DNA from: Medicago truncatula
Taxonomy: Eukaryota; Streptophyta; Magnoliopsida; Fabales; Fabaceae
Length of the DNA: 64,000 nt
Direction: 5' to 3'
Assembly (NCBI RefSeq): GCF_003473485.1
Contig: NC_053043.1
Location: forward strand, 37,672,576 to 37,736,575
Position numbers and translations under genes: made by a program. This document shows positions 37,091 to 47,393 of the stretch, piece after piece. The notes under the pieces were generated by a model, which did no database searches, was not told the DNA's origin, and worked only from the letters and a program-made list of their open reading frames with translations. Each line of letters starts with the position of its first letter. The stretch's first letter is position 1.

Positions 37091-40000
37091 ATGTCAAGCC
37101 ACTTTGTTTTGTATCTCTTCCTTATCACAATCTTCCATTGCTTTTTCTTCTCTAACTCTCACTTGAAAATTCTTCTCCCAACTCAACTCCGCCGTATCTC
37201 ATCGTCGGTCAATTGTCCTGCACCGGACTCTAGCCTATACTACCAGCCGGTTATCGGAATTCTCAGCCATCCTGGTGATGGTGCCTCTGGTCGCCTCAGT
37301 AATGCTACTGACGCTTCCTACTTGGCTGCCTCATACGTTAAATTTGTGGAGGCTGGTGGTGCTAGAGTTGTTCCACTTATCTATACTGAGCCATGGGAGA
37401 TACTTCTTAAGGTATCCCTCTTACAATAAAACATTTTTTTAAGATGTTTGCTTCCACTTTTATTGATTCTTTGACATGTTTAAATATTACCGAGAGTAAT
37501 TGATTTTGTCTATAAAATTGATTTCACCCCGCACTTTTTATTGCTGACGAAGGAATTTTGATGACTGGACCTTGCCATATGGCACTTAGTTGCCATGTCA
37601 TTAATGATTGAGTACAACGTGACCGCGATATTAAACCTTAAGTTTGTTAATGATTCCATTAAGAAACACCGGACAAATGATTCTCTCCTTGCTGCAAGAA
37701 AACATGATGCAACAGTCTCGTTTTGTCGTGGCTGAACCATTCCATGTCTCATGAAATTGAAACTTCAAAGAAATTGAAAAAAAATCCAATATTTTCCAGT
37801 AACTGATTAAAAATTGTTATTTTTTAATTCTTAGAAATATTTGTGATGATATTGAGTACATTTTTGCACTCACTGCAGAAGCTCGAATTGGTAAATGGAG
37901 TTCTCTTCACTGGTGGAGTGGCTAATGATGGTTTATATTTTGAAATTGTTGGAAGAATATTTAAGGTATCTATTATTACTGTTATAGAGGGTCGAAGTAC
38001 TTCCCATAGTCAAATATACATGCATTTGTTAGATACAAAATACGAATAGAGGGTCGAAGTGTTGTTATCGAAACTTGTAATTATGTTAGATGAGTTTGTT
38101 TCCAATATGTCAAGGAATGCTTTGTTGATGTATTGATTTATGTATTTTTTGATTTTACATAAATTGTATTTGGTTGTTGGTGCAGAAAGTTTTAGAGAAA
38201 AATGATGCTGGAGACTACTTCCCATTATATGCCACCTGCTTAGGCTTTGAACTTATAACAATGATTGTAAGCGAGGTGAGTTCGCTTTCTTATAGTTTTA
38301 TGATTTCTGAGAGGATGCAGCGTATATGATGTCTTATTTTGTTACCTTGTACTGTAAACCTTGTTATTCATAGTTTCTTTTGGATCAAAAATTCACAGCA
38401 TATTATATCGACAAATTACAACAGTTTCCAGTCATTTTTTTGTACGCTTACAAGTTTGGTTGTTCCTTTTCTTGATGATAGGACAACGATATTCTTGAAG
38501 ATTTTGCAGCAGAAAATCAGGCTAGCAGCCTTCAATTTGTGGAGAACGTGAATATAAAAGAATCTGTATTTCAAAGGTAAACAAAACAATCTGTGTATAT
38601 TGTATTGTCTTGGATCCCTCAATGGACATGTTGAGGAATCGGCCAACTTTATTTTGTTGATGTTTTCTCTATATCAAGTATGCTGTTTGATTGATTCTTC
38701 ATGTATTAAGTATGACTCTTGAATTTCCTCCCGAGCTCTGTTAGGTTCTCTTAACATCTAAGTGGTGGCCGATCCCAATCCATGTTGGTCTCAATCCCAG
38801 AACTTCCTGGTTAGCTCATCCTCCATGGGATTCATCTCTAGAGAATCCTAACTAGTCTGTGGAGCTTTTCTTTCCGGCTCAGCTCAACTTGGCACTGTTC
38901 ATAGGAGGTTAGCGAGATAGGGTGAGAATCGAGATCTAACACCTAGATCCAGGAACGACGAAGCTATGGAAGGTTGGAGAAACGTAGATCTGACAAAGGA
39001 TGAAGAAGAAGGATTCGCACTTGAGGAGACAGAGGTCAGCGCTGATGAGGTCTTCAAGAACTCACTAGTTGGTAAGCTCTGGACCACAAACTCATTCAAC
39101 GTCAGAGTGTTTAAGCAGGTCATAGTCCAAGCATGGAGGCTTAAAAATCCGGTTGAAGTACAAGATCTAAATAAGAACTTGTTCTTGTTCCGGTTCTCAT
39201 CGAAGCGGGATGTCGAAAATGTCGTTAAAAATGGTCCCTGGAGCTTCGACAGGAACTTACTGGTGCTTAAAAGAACGTCGGGGGAAGAACAGCCTTCGGA
39301 GATGGCGATGAACACGGCAGAGTTCTGGACTAGAGTTTATGATTTACCGTTGAAGCTTCGGACGGATGCAACAGCGAGAAAATTAGGAGACACGATTGGG
39401 AAGTTTGCTGAAGTGGATACCAAAGACGGAAACCGTATGGGAAAGTTCTTAAGAGTTAAAGCTGAGATTGACCTAATGAAACCTCTCAAACGAGGCACTG
39501 TTATCAAGTTTCAAGGGAAAAGTCTGCGAGTTTTTTTCAAATACGAGAGGTTACCTAATTTCTGCTACACTTGTGGAAGGATTGGTCACCAAATCAAAGA
39601 TTGTGAGAAGGAGGATGGACAAGAAGACGTGGACTATGACGAAATTGAAGAAAAGAACCTCCCTTTTGGCTTATGGTTGAGGGCTTCCCCTTTACCTAGA
39701 AGTACTGGTGAAGTGAAGATGGAACAGAGTTCAGGATCATGCAGTAAGAGTTTATTCACTGAGGGAAGCAACAGTAAAATAACACCGAGAGGAAGTGATC
39801 TGGAAGTGGAAGTGGAACAAACACTGGCTGAGGTACTGGCAGAGGCAACTGGGAAGAGAGCAATAGTAGGAAAGACACAAAGGGAAGTGGAGAGTGTGGC
39901 AGAGTCTTTAGGGAATGTGGCCATTTCTGGAGAGAAACTTCCTCTATTTGACTTGGGGTCCCAAACTAAGACAAAACCAGGCCTAAAAACAGGGAAGAGA

Positions 40001-43000
40001 TGGGCAAGGAAATCGGGTCTAAGGAAATCGAAGAAACAAGAAACAATGGTGATTGAGTTAGGGAAGAGGCAACTTGCTGATGTTCATGTTGTGGAGGCAG
40101 ACCCAATGGAGCTATGCATTGGTGAAAAGAAAAGAAGGAACAAGGGGAGAGGTACTAGTTTACAAAGTGAAAAGGTGGTGTTGGATGACCAACACTGCCT
40201 AGCCCAATGAAAATACTAAGCTGGAACTGCAGGGGGTTGGGGAACCCTCGGGCAGTTCGAGCCTTGTCAAGGCTCATTAGTAGAGAAAATCCCCAAATTG
40301 TCTTCCTTATGGAGACTAGATTAAAGACTTCGGAGCTGACTACTTTGAGAAATAAATGGGAGTACAAAAGTGGCCTGATAGTTGATTGTAGGGGAGTTGG
40401 TAGAGAAAGAGCAGGAGGTGTTGCATTATTCTGGCACGAAAACATAGACATTACCATTAAGTCGTACTCTCTGAACCATATCCATGGTCAATGTCTAGAT
40501 GAAGAAGAAGATGAGAAGTGGGACATCACATGTATCTATGGACATCCGGAGGAACACAACAAAAAGAAGACATGGCTGCTGCTAAATCAATTGTCTTCCC
40601 AAGTTGGAAGGAAATGGATATGCCTTGGCGATTTCAACGATGTTCTTTCGACGGAGGAAAAGATTGGAGGAAATCCCCGGACGCTGCCTCAACTATCTCT
40701 AGGGCGTCAAGCTGTTGCTGATTGTAGCCTAATTGACCTGGGGTTTGATGGCTATAAATTCACGTGGTCAAATGGAAGAGAAGGGATTGACAACATTCAA
40801 TGTCGACTGGACAGAGTGTTTTCAACTGAAAGTTTTACCGACAGATTCAACCCAGTAAAAGTCCTCCACCTCCCTCGGTTCGGTTCTGATCACGCAGCAA
40901 TTCTCACAATCCTAGAGACACCATCTAACAGACCACCCAGGCGTAGAAAGAAAGTGTTTAGATTTGAAGAAAGCTGGACAAGTGAGCAGAAATGTGAAAG
41001 CATAATCAGGTCCTGCTGGGCAAAACCACAACTGTCCTGTTATGAGAAATTTGAATTATTACAAGATATGGGGAAGGAATTCAATGACCATAGTGTGGGT
41101 ACAATCAGGAAGGAGATTAATAAGTTGGAAAAGTGTCTAAATGATGGTAATTTATGGGCAGAAAATGCAGAGGCCATGGGCAGATACAAGATGATGGAAA
41201 AACAACATGAGGAACTCCTTAAATTGGAAGAAACGATGTGGCGACAACGGAGCAGAGCTGTTTGGTTGAAAGATGGGGATAAGAACACAAAATTTTTCCA
41301 CAGCAAAGCTAGCCAAAGGAGGAAGGTTAACGAGATAAAGAAGTTGAAAGACGAAACCGGGAACTGGTGCAAGGGTGAAGAAAATGTTGAAAGACTTTTG
41401 ATCACTTACTTCAATAACCTGTTCACATCTTCTAATCCCACTGCTATAGAAGAAACATGTGAAGTGGTGAAAGGAAAGTTGTCCCATGAACACATAGTTT
41501 GGTGTGAGAAAGAATTTACTGAAGAAGAAGTCCTTGAAGCTATTAACCAAATGCACCCAGTCAAAGCCCCGGGTCCAGATGGCCTCCCTGCATTGTTCTT
41601 CCAAAAGTATTGGCATATTGTGGGGAAGGAAGTGCAACAAATGGTCCTCCAAGTCCTCAACAACAGTATGGAAACTGAAGAGCTTAATAAAACCTTCATT
41701 GTCCTTATCCCTAAAGGAAAGAATCCGAATACTCCAAAGGATTACCGCCCAATTAGCCTTTGCAATGTTGTCATGAAAATCATCACCAAGGTTATAGCCA
41801 ACAGAGTTAAGCAGACTCTCCCGGATGTAATTGATGTGGAGCAGAGCGCTTTCGTCCAAGGCAGGCTCATCACAGACAATGCACTGATAGCAATGGAGTG
41901 TTTCCATTGGCTGAAGAAGAAGAAGAAAGGGAAAAAAGGAGTCATGGCACTTAAGCTGGATATGTCGAAAGCCTATGACAGAATTGAGTGGTCTTTTGTT
42001 GAAAATGTTTTGAAGACTATGGGGTTTCCTACAAGACTGGTGAAGTTAATTATGAGATGCATCACAACGGTTTCATACCAAATTCTCATCAACGGTCAAC
42101 CTAGCTCTCCTTTCACTCCTGAGAGGGGTTTAAGGCAAGGGGATCCACTCTCACCGTATTTGTTTGTTCTTTGTGCAGATGTTCTATCGGGGCTTTTACG
42201 AGACGATGTATCGAAGCAACACATTCATGGTGTGAAAATAGCAAGGACTGCCCCCCAAATATCTCATTTATTCTTCGCAGATGACAGCCTCCTCTTCGCG
42301 AGAGCTAATTCAGAGGAAGCGAGTAAGGTCCTATCCATCCTAGCCAGATACGAGCGTGCCTCGGGACAAGTGGTGAATCTTGACAAATCTGAAGCAACCT
42401 TTAGCCGAAATGTGCCAAGCAATGATGTTAAAATGATCTGTGAAATGATGCGAGTTAAGGCAGTGGAAGCTCAGTCAAGATACTTAGGTCTTCCCGTCCC
42501 CTATGGAAGATCTAAGAAGGTAATATTCACTGGTGTCATGGATAGGGTCTGGAAGAAATTGAAGGGATGGAAAGAGAGATTCTTATCAAGGGCAGGGAAG
42601 GAAACTCTCATCAAATCAGTGGCTCAAGCGATTCCGAATTACATTCTCAGCTGCTACAAGTTACCTGATGGATGCTGTAATGAGATTGACTCCATGTTGG
42701 CAAAGTTTTGGTGGGGATCAAAGGAGGAAGAGAGGAAGATACACTGGCTGAGTTGGGCAAGACTCTCGAAATCCAAAGGAAAGGGAGGTATGGGATTCCG
42801 AGGTTTCTGTGATTTTAACAAAGCTTTGTTAGGGAAGCACTGTTGGAGGCTCTCAAATGGAGATGATTCCCTGCTTGAGAAAGTGCTAAAGAGCAGATAT
42901 TACCCCCGAGGAAATTTCATGCAGGCAAAGGTTGGATACCAACCGAGCTATGGTTGGAGGAGTATACTTGGTGCTCGAGAGGTGGTTGAGAAAGGAGGGA

Positions 43001-46000
43001 GATGGTTAGTCGGTGATGGAAAAAATATAAAAATTTGGAAGGATGCCTGGATGCCCAACCTAGAACTGTTGAGGTCAAAGAGTGATAACTGTATGTTGGG
43101 GGAAGATGCTTTAGTGGAGGAGCTTCTGGATCTAGACACTAGGCAATGGAATAGGTCTCTAATTTACCACAGTTTTAACAGGCAGGAAGCTCTCAAAATT
43201 GTTAGTATCCCTATTTCCCTAAGATTCCCGAAAGACAAGTTGTGCTGGCATTGGGAGAAAGATGGATGCTATTCTGTTCGGTCTGCATACCATCTGATGA
43301 GTAATCATAGAGAAAATCTTCAGCCTGGGCCGTCCTCTCACAGAGACGAAAGATTGTGGAAAGCAATTTGGAAAGCTTCGATTCCAAATAAGATTAAAAA
43401 TTTCATGTGGCGGCTGGCTAAGAATATCCTCCCAACAAGATCCAATCTGCAAAGAAAAGGTATTGCTCTTGACACCTCTTGCCCCTCTTGTCACTCTGAA
43501 ACCGAAACTGCGGAACATTTGTTCATGAATTGCAATATATCCAAACTGGCATTGTTTGCTTCGCCTTTGGGCTCCCATACTCCTTTTAATGTTGCTCTGA
43601 ATTGCTGGTTGTTAGAATGGTTGTCTTGCGCTGATAAGGAAGGTTCACAACTGTTCTGCACTATCCTTTGGAAGATTTGGTCCGCAAGAAACCAAGCTGT
43701 CTTCAACGGGTCCGTTATTGACCCTGTCAACTTAGCTCAAACAGCTGTTCAGTTTCTTCAAGAATTTAATGAAGCCAATGCCAAAGCTAGACCGCAACAA
43801 CCTAGCAGAAGACAGACTGCAGAAGGGCCAACGCCGGATGGCTGCCACCACATGTTTGTGGATGCAGGATGTTTTCCTAATGGGACAACAGGATGGGGAC
43901 TGATTTTGAAGAACAATGAAGGAACCGTTGTTCACAGTGAATGCAAGTTGGATACTGTGGAGGTGGATCCTTGTTTGGCTGAAGCACTTGGGGTGAGATG
44001 GGCTTTAAGTACAGGTGTTAGCTTAGGAATCCGTAGGCTCAAACTCTCTAGTGATGCTCTGAATGTAGTGAATTGTGTCAACAGGTGTGCTATTGTGGCA
44101 GCCATAGATCCTGTCATTAGTGATTGTTGGAATTTAATAGAACAAATCCCATTTGTAATGGTTAATCATGTTAGTAGAGAGCTGAATATTGAAGCTCATA
44201 ATTTAGCCTCTTTGGCAAAGAATCTTGGATCTAGATGCTGGCAGGGAAATGTCCCTCCAAATCTATTCCCTTTTCCTAATTGTAACTTTTCTGTAGGCCA
44301 AGTTCAGGCTCCTTCTACTGTTTAATTTAAAGAAGTTGGAACATCAAAAAAAAAAAAAAAAAAAAAAGTATGCTGTTTGATTTACCCTTTTTTGCAACAG
44401 ATAATGCTTTGTCCATTAAATTCCTTCTACTTTTCATTTCTTCATCTTAAATGAGATCTTTTTTTTCTTGCTTTAAAAGAAACATAACTCTTATCTCCTG
44501 GTCTTCATAATACCACTATTATCAATGATAGTATTCATCTAAGAGAGAATTTATTGTATTTCTTAGAAATCGTGGTTGGGCCTAACACAAACCCACAAAA
44601 CCGGCTTGTGAGGTGGTGGGAATTGCCCTCACTTATAAACACATTGTCAGGCCATCACCTATCCGATGTGTAACTCTTAACACACCCTGTAACGCTCAGG
44701 ACTGGACATCTAAAGCGTGGACATAAATGGCGGGTGGCCCGATAACGGAAACGTGGCCCAATGGATCTTGGAGAGGCTCTAATACCATCTTAGAAATCGT
44801 GGTTGGGCCTAATTAACAGTATTGACATTGACCTAAGGCATAGCATTAAGACCCAACAACCCGTTAGTTGAAATTTTTTTCCTATAAAACATATCGTGTA
44901 ACTTGATTTCTGACTTAGTTGGTGACAAAAGAAATGGTTTTCAATTTAGCGCATGGATGAAGCAAGAGAGAAGAAAAACAAAATAAATGTAAAATATAAG
45001 CATATGTAAAGAAAGATGGCCAAGAAGTAAGACAGAAAAGAGGGAGTACGTTAGACACATAATGAGAAGTTAGAAGATGAACATTGCCTTGCCACTGTAC
45101 AAGAAATTCTCTTAATCAAACCTGTAGATTTCATTCAGACGTGTTAAGTCGGCGTTTACACAACAAACCGTGTGGTTCATGTTCTAAAAGTTCCAATCAT
45201 TCAAAAGTATTTAATTTATACGTTCTTTAACATTTTGTCACTTAGCAAGATATTAACCAGTTCACCTTTCCTGCAGATTTCCTCCAGACTTGTTAAAGAA
45301 GTTGAGTACAGATTGTATTGTCATGCAAAATCATCAAGTGAGTATATATATACACAGTCAATAAGTTATTCCTCAACATGATAAATTGTCATAAGTTAGA
45401 ATATTCATATGCTAGATCCACACAACTGATAATCAATTTGGTTAGAGGTAAAGAGAGACCAAGGAAAACCATATGCCAAAGTGTTGAGAGTGATTCATCG
45501 GTAAATGCCCTATTATTTAACTTAATGCATGACTTGGTTTTGTAGATAGTTCATGGCATCTCTTCCATTCTTCAGTTACATGAACGCTTTATGTTTCCAA
45601 AGTTGTCATTATTGACTCTATCTTAGTTCTTCAAAAACAAAGTTTAATGTTTGAATCTTAGTACTATGTTTTTATATCTAGTTTTTGTCATGACAGTATG
45701 GCATATCCCCAGTAAAACTCCTGGGAAATCAAAAGCTATCGAGTTTTTTCGAGATCTTGACAACTTCCAACGATCAAGATGATAAGGTAAATCAATGAAA
45801 TGTTCCCTTTATGAGGATATATGGTTTGTAAATCGATTTTTTTCATATAATAACCTTTAACTAGCTTCCTTCGTGAATAAAGTCTAATACCTATCGTACT
45901 TGTTTTAGGTTTATGTCTCTACAGTACGTTCACGTAACTATCCCGTGACTGGCTTCCAATGGCATCCTGAGGTGAATATTGATTTTTCACGGGCAGACTC

Positions 46001-46644
46001 TGTGATTGCAGTATTGTTAATTTTCATTTCAAAATCTTATTTAATTAAGCTCAGAACTACAATCATGCACAACTTTTAGTTCATCGTTATTTTAGCTACG
46101 TAACATCCTTGTTAAATGATGCGTACAGAAAAATGCCTTCGAATGGGGCTCACCAAGCATTCCACACACAGAGGATGCCATTCGAACAACTCAGTATGCT
46201 GCAAACTATTTGGTCAGGTCAGGACTCAAGAATTTTATAATATCTTCATCCATTACTTACTAAATTTATGCTTACCATATACAGTGATGAGAAGTATTAT
46301 TGACCTTTTATGCTTTTCTTTGAGACACTATTGCTAGCTATGAATGATCGAATTCCATTTGCTACGTTTTTTTCTTTTACTTATCAATACCTAACTTGAC
46401 ATTTTTCTACTTTCATGGATCCGGTTCCAGTGAAGCGAGGAAGTCCTTAAACAGACCAGTTGCTCAGGAATTGTTAGACAATCTCATATACAATTACAGA
46501 CCCACTTATTGTGGGTATGCAGGGTAAGCCCAAGTTTTCTTTACAACTTTGCCATTTTTAAGTTTTGCAAGTTGTGAAGTTGCTGATGTAGATGTTTATG
46601 CTTTTTGTAGGAAAGGATTCGACGAAGTTTATATATTTGAATAA
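37091..46644 (+). CDS. GGH: GGH-3: gamma-glutamyl hydrolase with a full LINE in intron 4
   Basis: Same enzyme as GGH-1. Exons: 37091-37411, 37879-37965, 38186-38275, 38482-38576, 45277-45337, 45697-45786, 45909-45971, 46129-46217, 46431-46523, 46611-46644; 1023 nt, 340 residues. Signal peptide at the N-terminus. Start set at MSSH by alignment; a further in-frame Met at 37040 lies close to the TATA-like site. Cys154 (ATCLGFEL), His267 and Glu269 are kept. FTGGVAND replaces the FTGGWAK of the paralogues, losing a Trp next to the GG turn, and a few other changes appear in exon 4 (NIKESVFQR). Intron 4 is 6.7 kb because of a sense-oriented LINE; all coding exons and splice sites remain intact, so the gene may still be expressed. 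Confidence 0.93.
38677..38692 (+). repeat. LINE target-site duplication, left copy
   Basis: AGTATGCTGTTTGATT, repeated exactly after the poly-A tail at 44367-44382. In GGH-1 intron 4 the empty site is recognisable by the same context (TATATCAATTCTGGTGTTTGATTTACCC near 26246, diverged). Confidence 0.92.
38966..40210 (+). CDS. LINE ORF1: DUF4283/CCHC RNA-binding protein
   Basis: 414-residue nucleic-acid-binding protein of plant L1-type LINEs, thought to coat the element RNA in the ribonucleoprotein. A DUF4283-like domain covers about residues 28-175 (FRFSSKRDVENVVKNGPWSF at 75-94). A zinc knuckle CYTCGRIGHQIKDC (Cys200, Cys203, His208, Cys213) follows. The rest is a charged, low-complexity C-terminus rich in Lys/Arg/Glu. 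Its TGA stop overlaps the ATG of ORF2 (ATGA). The Met at 38966 opens the long frame and begins an acidic N-terminus usual for the family. Confidence 0.9.
   Translation: MEGWRNVDLTKDEEEGFALEETEVSADEVFKNSLVGKLWTTNSFNVRVFKQVIVQAWRLKNPVEVQDLNKNLFLFRFSSKRDVENVVKNGPWSFDRNLLVLKRTSGEEQPSEMAMNTAEFWTRVYDLPLKLRTDATARKLGDTIGKFAEVDTKDGNRMGKFLRVKAEIDLMKPLKRGTVIKFQGKSLRVFFKYERLPNFCYTCGRIGHQIKDCEKEDGQEDVDYDEIEEKNLPFGLWLRASPLPRSTGEVKMEQSSGSCSKSLFTEGSNSKITPRGSDLEVEVEQTLAEVLAEATGKRAIVGKTQREVESVAESLGNVAISGEKLPLFDLGSQTKTKPGLKTGKRWARKSGLRKSKKQETMVIELGKRQLADVHVVEADPMELCIGEKKRRNKGRGTSLQSEKVVLDDQHCLAQ
40207..44325 (+). CDS. LINE ORF2: endonuclease, reverse transcriptase and RNase H polyprotein
   Basis: 1372-residue enzyme that nicks target DNA and reverse-transcribes the element RNA at the nick. 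Apurinic-type endonuclease at about 1-235, with Asn7 in SWNCRG, Glu36 in METR, Asp142/Asn144 in GDFND and Asp228-His229 in GSDHAAI. Reverse transcriptase at about 495-760, with Asp585 in KLDMSKAYDRIEW, GLRQGDPLSP at 641-650 and FADD at 690-693. A zf-RVT finger with Cys1092, Cys1095, His1104 and Cys1109. A C-terminal RNase H with Asp1219 (FVDAGC), Glu1259 and Asp1283; the fourth position reads AHNLA, as is frequent in plant copies. All catalytic motifs are present, so the protein looks competent. Confidence 0.95.
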   Translation: MKILSWNCRGLGNPRAVRALSRLISRENPQIVFLMETRLKTSELTTLRNKWEYKSGLIVDCRGVGRERAGGVALFWHENIDITIKSYSLNHIHGQCLDEEEDEKWDITCIYGHPEEHNKKKTWLLLNQLSSQVGRKWICLGDFNDVLSTEEKIGGNPRTLPQLSLGRQAVADCSLIDLGFDGYKFTWSNGREGIDNIQCRLDRVFSTESFTDRFNPVKVLHLPRFGSDHAAILTILETPSNRPPRRRKKVFRFEESWTSEQKCESIIRSCWAKPQLSCYEKFELLQDMGKEFNDHSVGTIRKEINKLEKCLNDGNLWAENAEAMGRYKMMEKQHEELLKLEETMWRQRSRAVWLKDGDKNTKFFHSKASQRRKVNEIKKLKDETGNWCKGEENVERLLITYFNNLFTSSNPTAIEETCEVVKGKLSHEHIVWCEKEFTEEEVLEAINQMHPVKAPGPDGLPALFFQKYWHIVGKEVQQMVLQVLNNSMETEELNKTFIVLIPKGKNPNTPKDYRPISLCNVVMKIITKVIANRVKQTLPDVIDVEQSAFVQGRLITDNALIAMECFHWLKKKKKGKKGVMALKLDMSKAYDRIEWSFVENVLKTMGFPTRLVKLIMRCITTVSYQILINGQPSSPFTPERGLRQGDPLSPYLFVLCADVLSGLLRDDVSKQHIHGVKIARTAPQISHLFFADDSLLFARANSEEASKVLSILARYERASGQVVNLDKSEATFSRNVPSNDVKMICEMMRVKAVEAQSRYLGLPVPYGRSKKVIFTGVMDRVWKKLKGWKERFLSRAGKETLIKSVAQAIPNYILSCYKLPDGCCNEIDSMLAKFWWGSKEEERKIHWLSWARLSKSKGKGGMGFRGFCDFNKALLGKHCWRLSNGDDSLLEKVLKSRYYPRGNFMQAKVGYQPSYGWRSILGAREVVEKGGRWLVGDGKNIKIWKDAWMPNLELLRSKSDNCMLGEDALVEELLDLDTRQWNRSLIYHSFNRQEALKIVSIPISLRFPKDKLCWHWEKDGCYSVRSAYHLMSNHRENLQPGPSSHRDERLWKAIWKASIPNKIKNFMWRLAKNILPTRSNLQRKGIALDTSCPSCHSETETAEHLFMNCNISKLALFASPLGSHTPFNVALNCWLLEWLSCADKEGSQLFCTILWKIWSARNQAVFNGSVIDPVNLAQTAVQFLQEFNEANAKARPQQPSRRQTAEGPTPDGCHHMFVDAGCFPNGTTGWGLILKNNEGTVVHSECKLDTVEVDPCLAEALGVRWALSTGVSLGIRRLKLSSDALNVVNCVNRCAIVAAIDPVISDCWNLIEQIPFVMVNHVSRELNIEAHNLASLAKNLGSRCWQGNVPPNLFPFPNCNFSVGQVQAPSTV
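44367..44382 (+). repeat. LINE target-site duplication, right copy
   Basis: Exact copy of the 16-bp sequence at 38677-38692, directly after the poly-A tail. Intron 4 sequence homologous to GGH-1 resumes at once. Confidence 0.92.
44562..44812 (-). mobile_element. TRIM-like insertion flanked by a 24-bp direct repeat, GGH-3 intron 4
   Basis: An identical 24-bp stretch (starting CTTAGAAATCGTGG) occurs at 44562-44585 and 44789-44812. On the minus strand the first-read copy is followed immediately by TGGTATTAGAGCC, close to the tRNA-Met primer site TGGTATCAGAGC. The corresponding place in GGH-1 intron 4 lacks the block. It looks like a short LTR-derived (TRIM-like) unit. Similar phrases occur at 5440-6170. 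Confidence 0.5.
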
Positions 46645-47393
46645 AGTCTAAATTCTGGAGATATCATTGCACATGTCAATTCAGTGTGTGTTTGTATTGT
46701 ATTGGTGGTTGAACGTGTTTGGAGGCGCGTAAAACCTGAGCTCAATTTTTTCGCTTTCCAGTTGAACGTGCATCCGAATGCATGAAAACTGGCAAATGAC
46801 ATTGTCGTATTGATGAGTATGTATGTATCCAATACTATGCACAATAATTGTTGTATGATAACATTGTACCAAAAGATGTACCAAAAAACATGCTATTAAT
46901 AAACAAAAAAAAATCTTATTATTACCCTTTGTATTGTATCTGTTATTACCTGGCCTGTGTGACTTTTCTGCTATTAATAAACCATGACTAAGATATGCTA
47001 TGCTATTAATAATTGTTGATTGGTTTCACCATGGAATAAAAAACATTATTTGACCATTTCCTAGAAAACCACCAATCCTATGGTTGTCTCTAAAGTAAAT
47101 TCCATTTGTTGCTTGCATGTTTTTAACCTATATAACTTTTGATAAGTTTTAATATTAATTTTTCTTTTTATCATTTTTGTTTTGGTTTGAAACGACCTTT
47201 AAAAGACTAGAAGGGGTTGGAATATACTTTGGAACATTGATGGTTTTGGAAGGTTCAGTGAAATGTGTCAAGTGAAAGTGATGTTCTTGAGCTTCATTGT
47301 CTTTCCGTAGGGCGCAAAAAGACAATGATTTCCAATACATAAAGCAACAATGTGGTTACTTCCATTTTCATTTTCACACTTCACTTCTCCAAT
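46645..47393. other. GGH-3 to GGH-4 intergenic region
   Basis: GGH-3 3' flank and the promoter side of GGH-4. It has a TATA-like CTATATAAC at about 47138, some 250 bp upstream of the GGH-4 Met. No other gene was seen. Confidence 0.5.

Larger units (their letters stand above)
38693..44366 (+). mobile_element. Full-length or near full-length L1-type LINE with intact ORFs
   Basis: Non-LTR retrotransposon bounded by a perfect 16-bp target duplication (38677-38692, 44367-44382) and ending in about 21 A residues. It has a 273-bp 5' leader, ORF1 (38966-40210), ORF2 (40207-44325) overlapping by four bases, and only about 20 bp between the ORF2 stop and the poly-A. No frameshift or stop is seen in 5.3 kb of coding sequence, and the duplication copies are identical, so the insertion is young. 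It lies in the sense orientation inside GGH-3 intron 4. Confidence 0.95.

Noticed and set aside
41152-41907. 251-residue minus-strand frame inside LINE ORF2
   Set aside because: Exact shadow of the reverse-transcriptase coding frame on the opposite strand; no independent evidence of coding.
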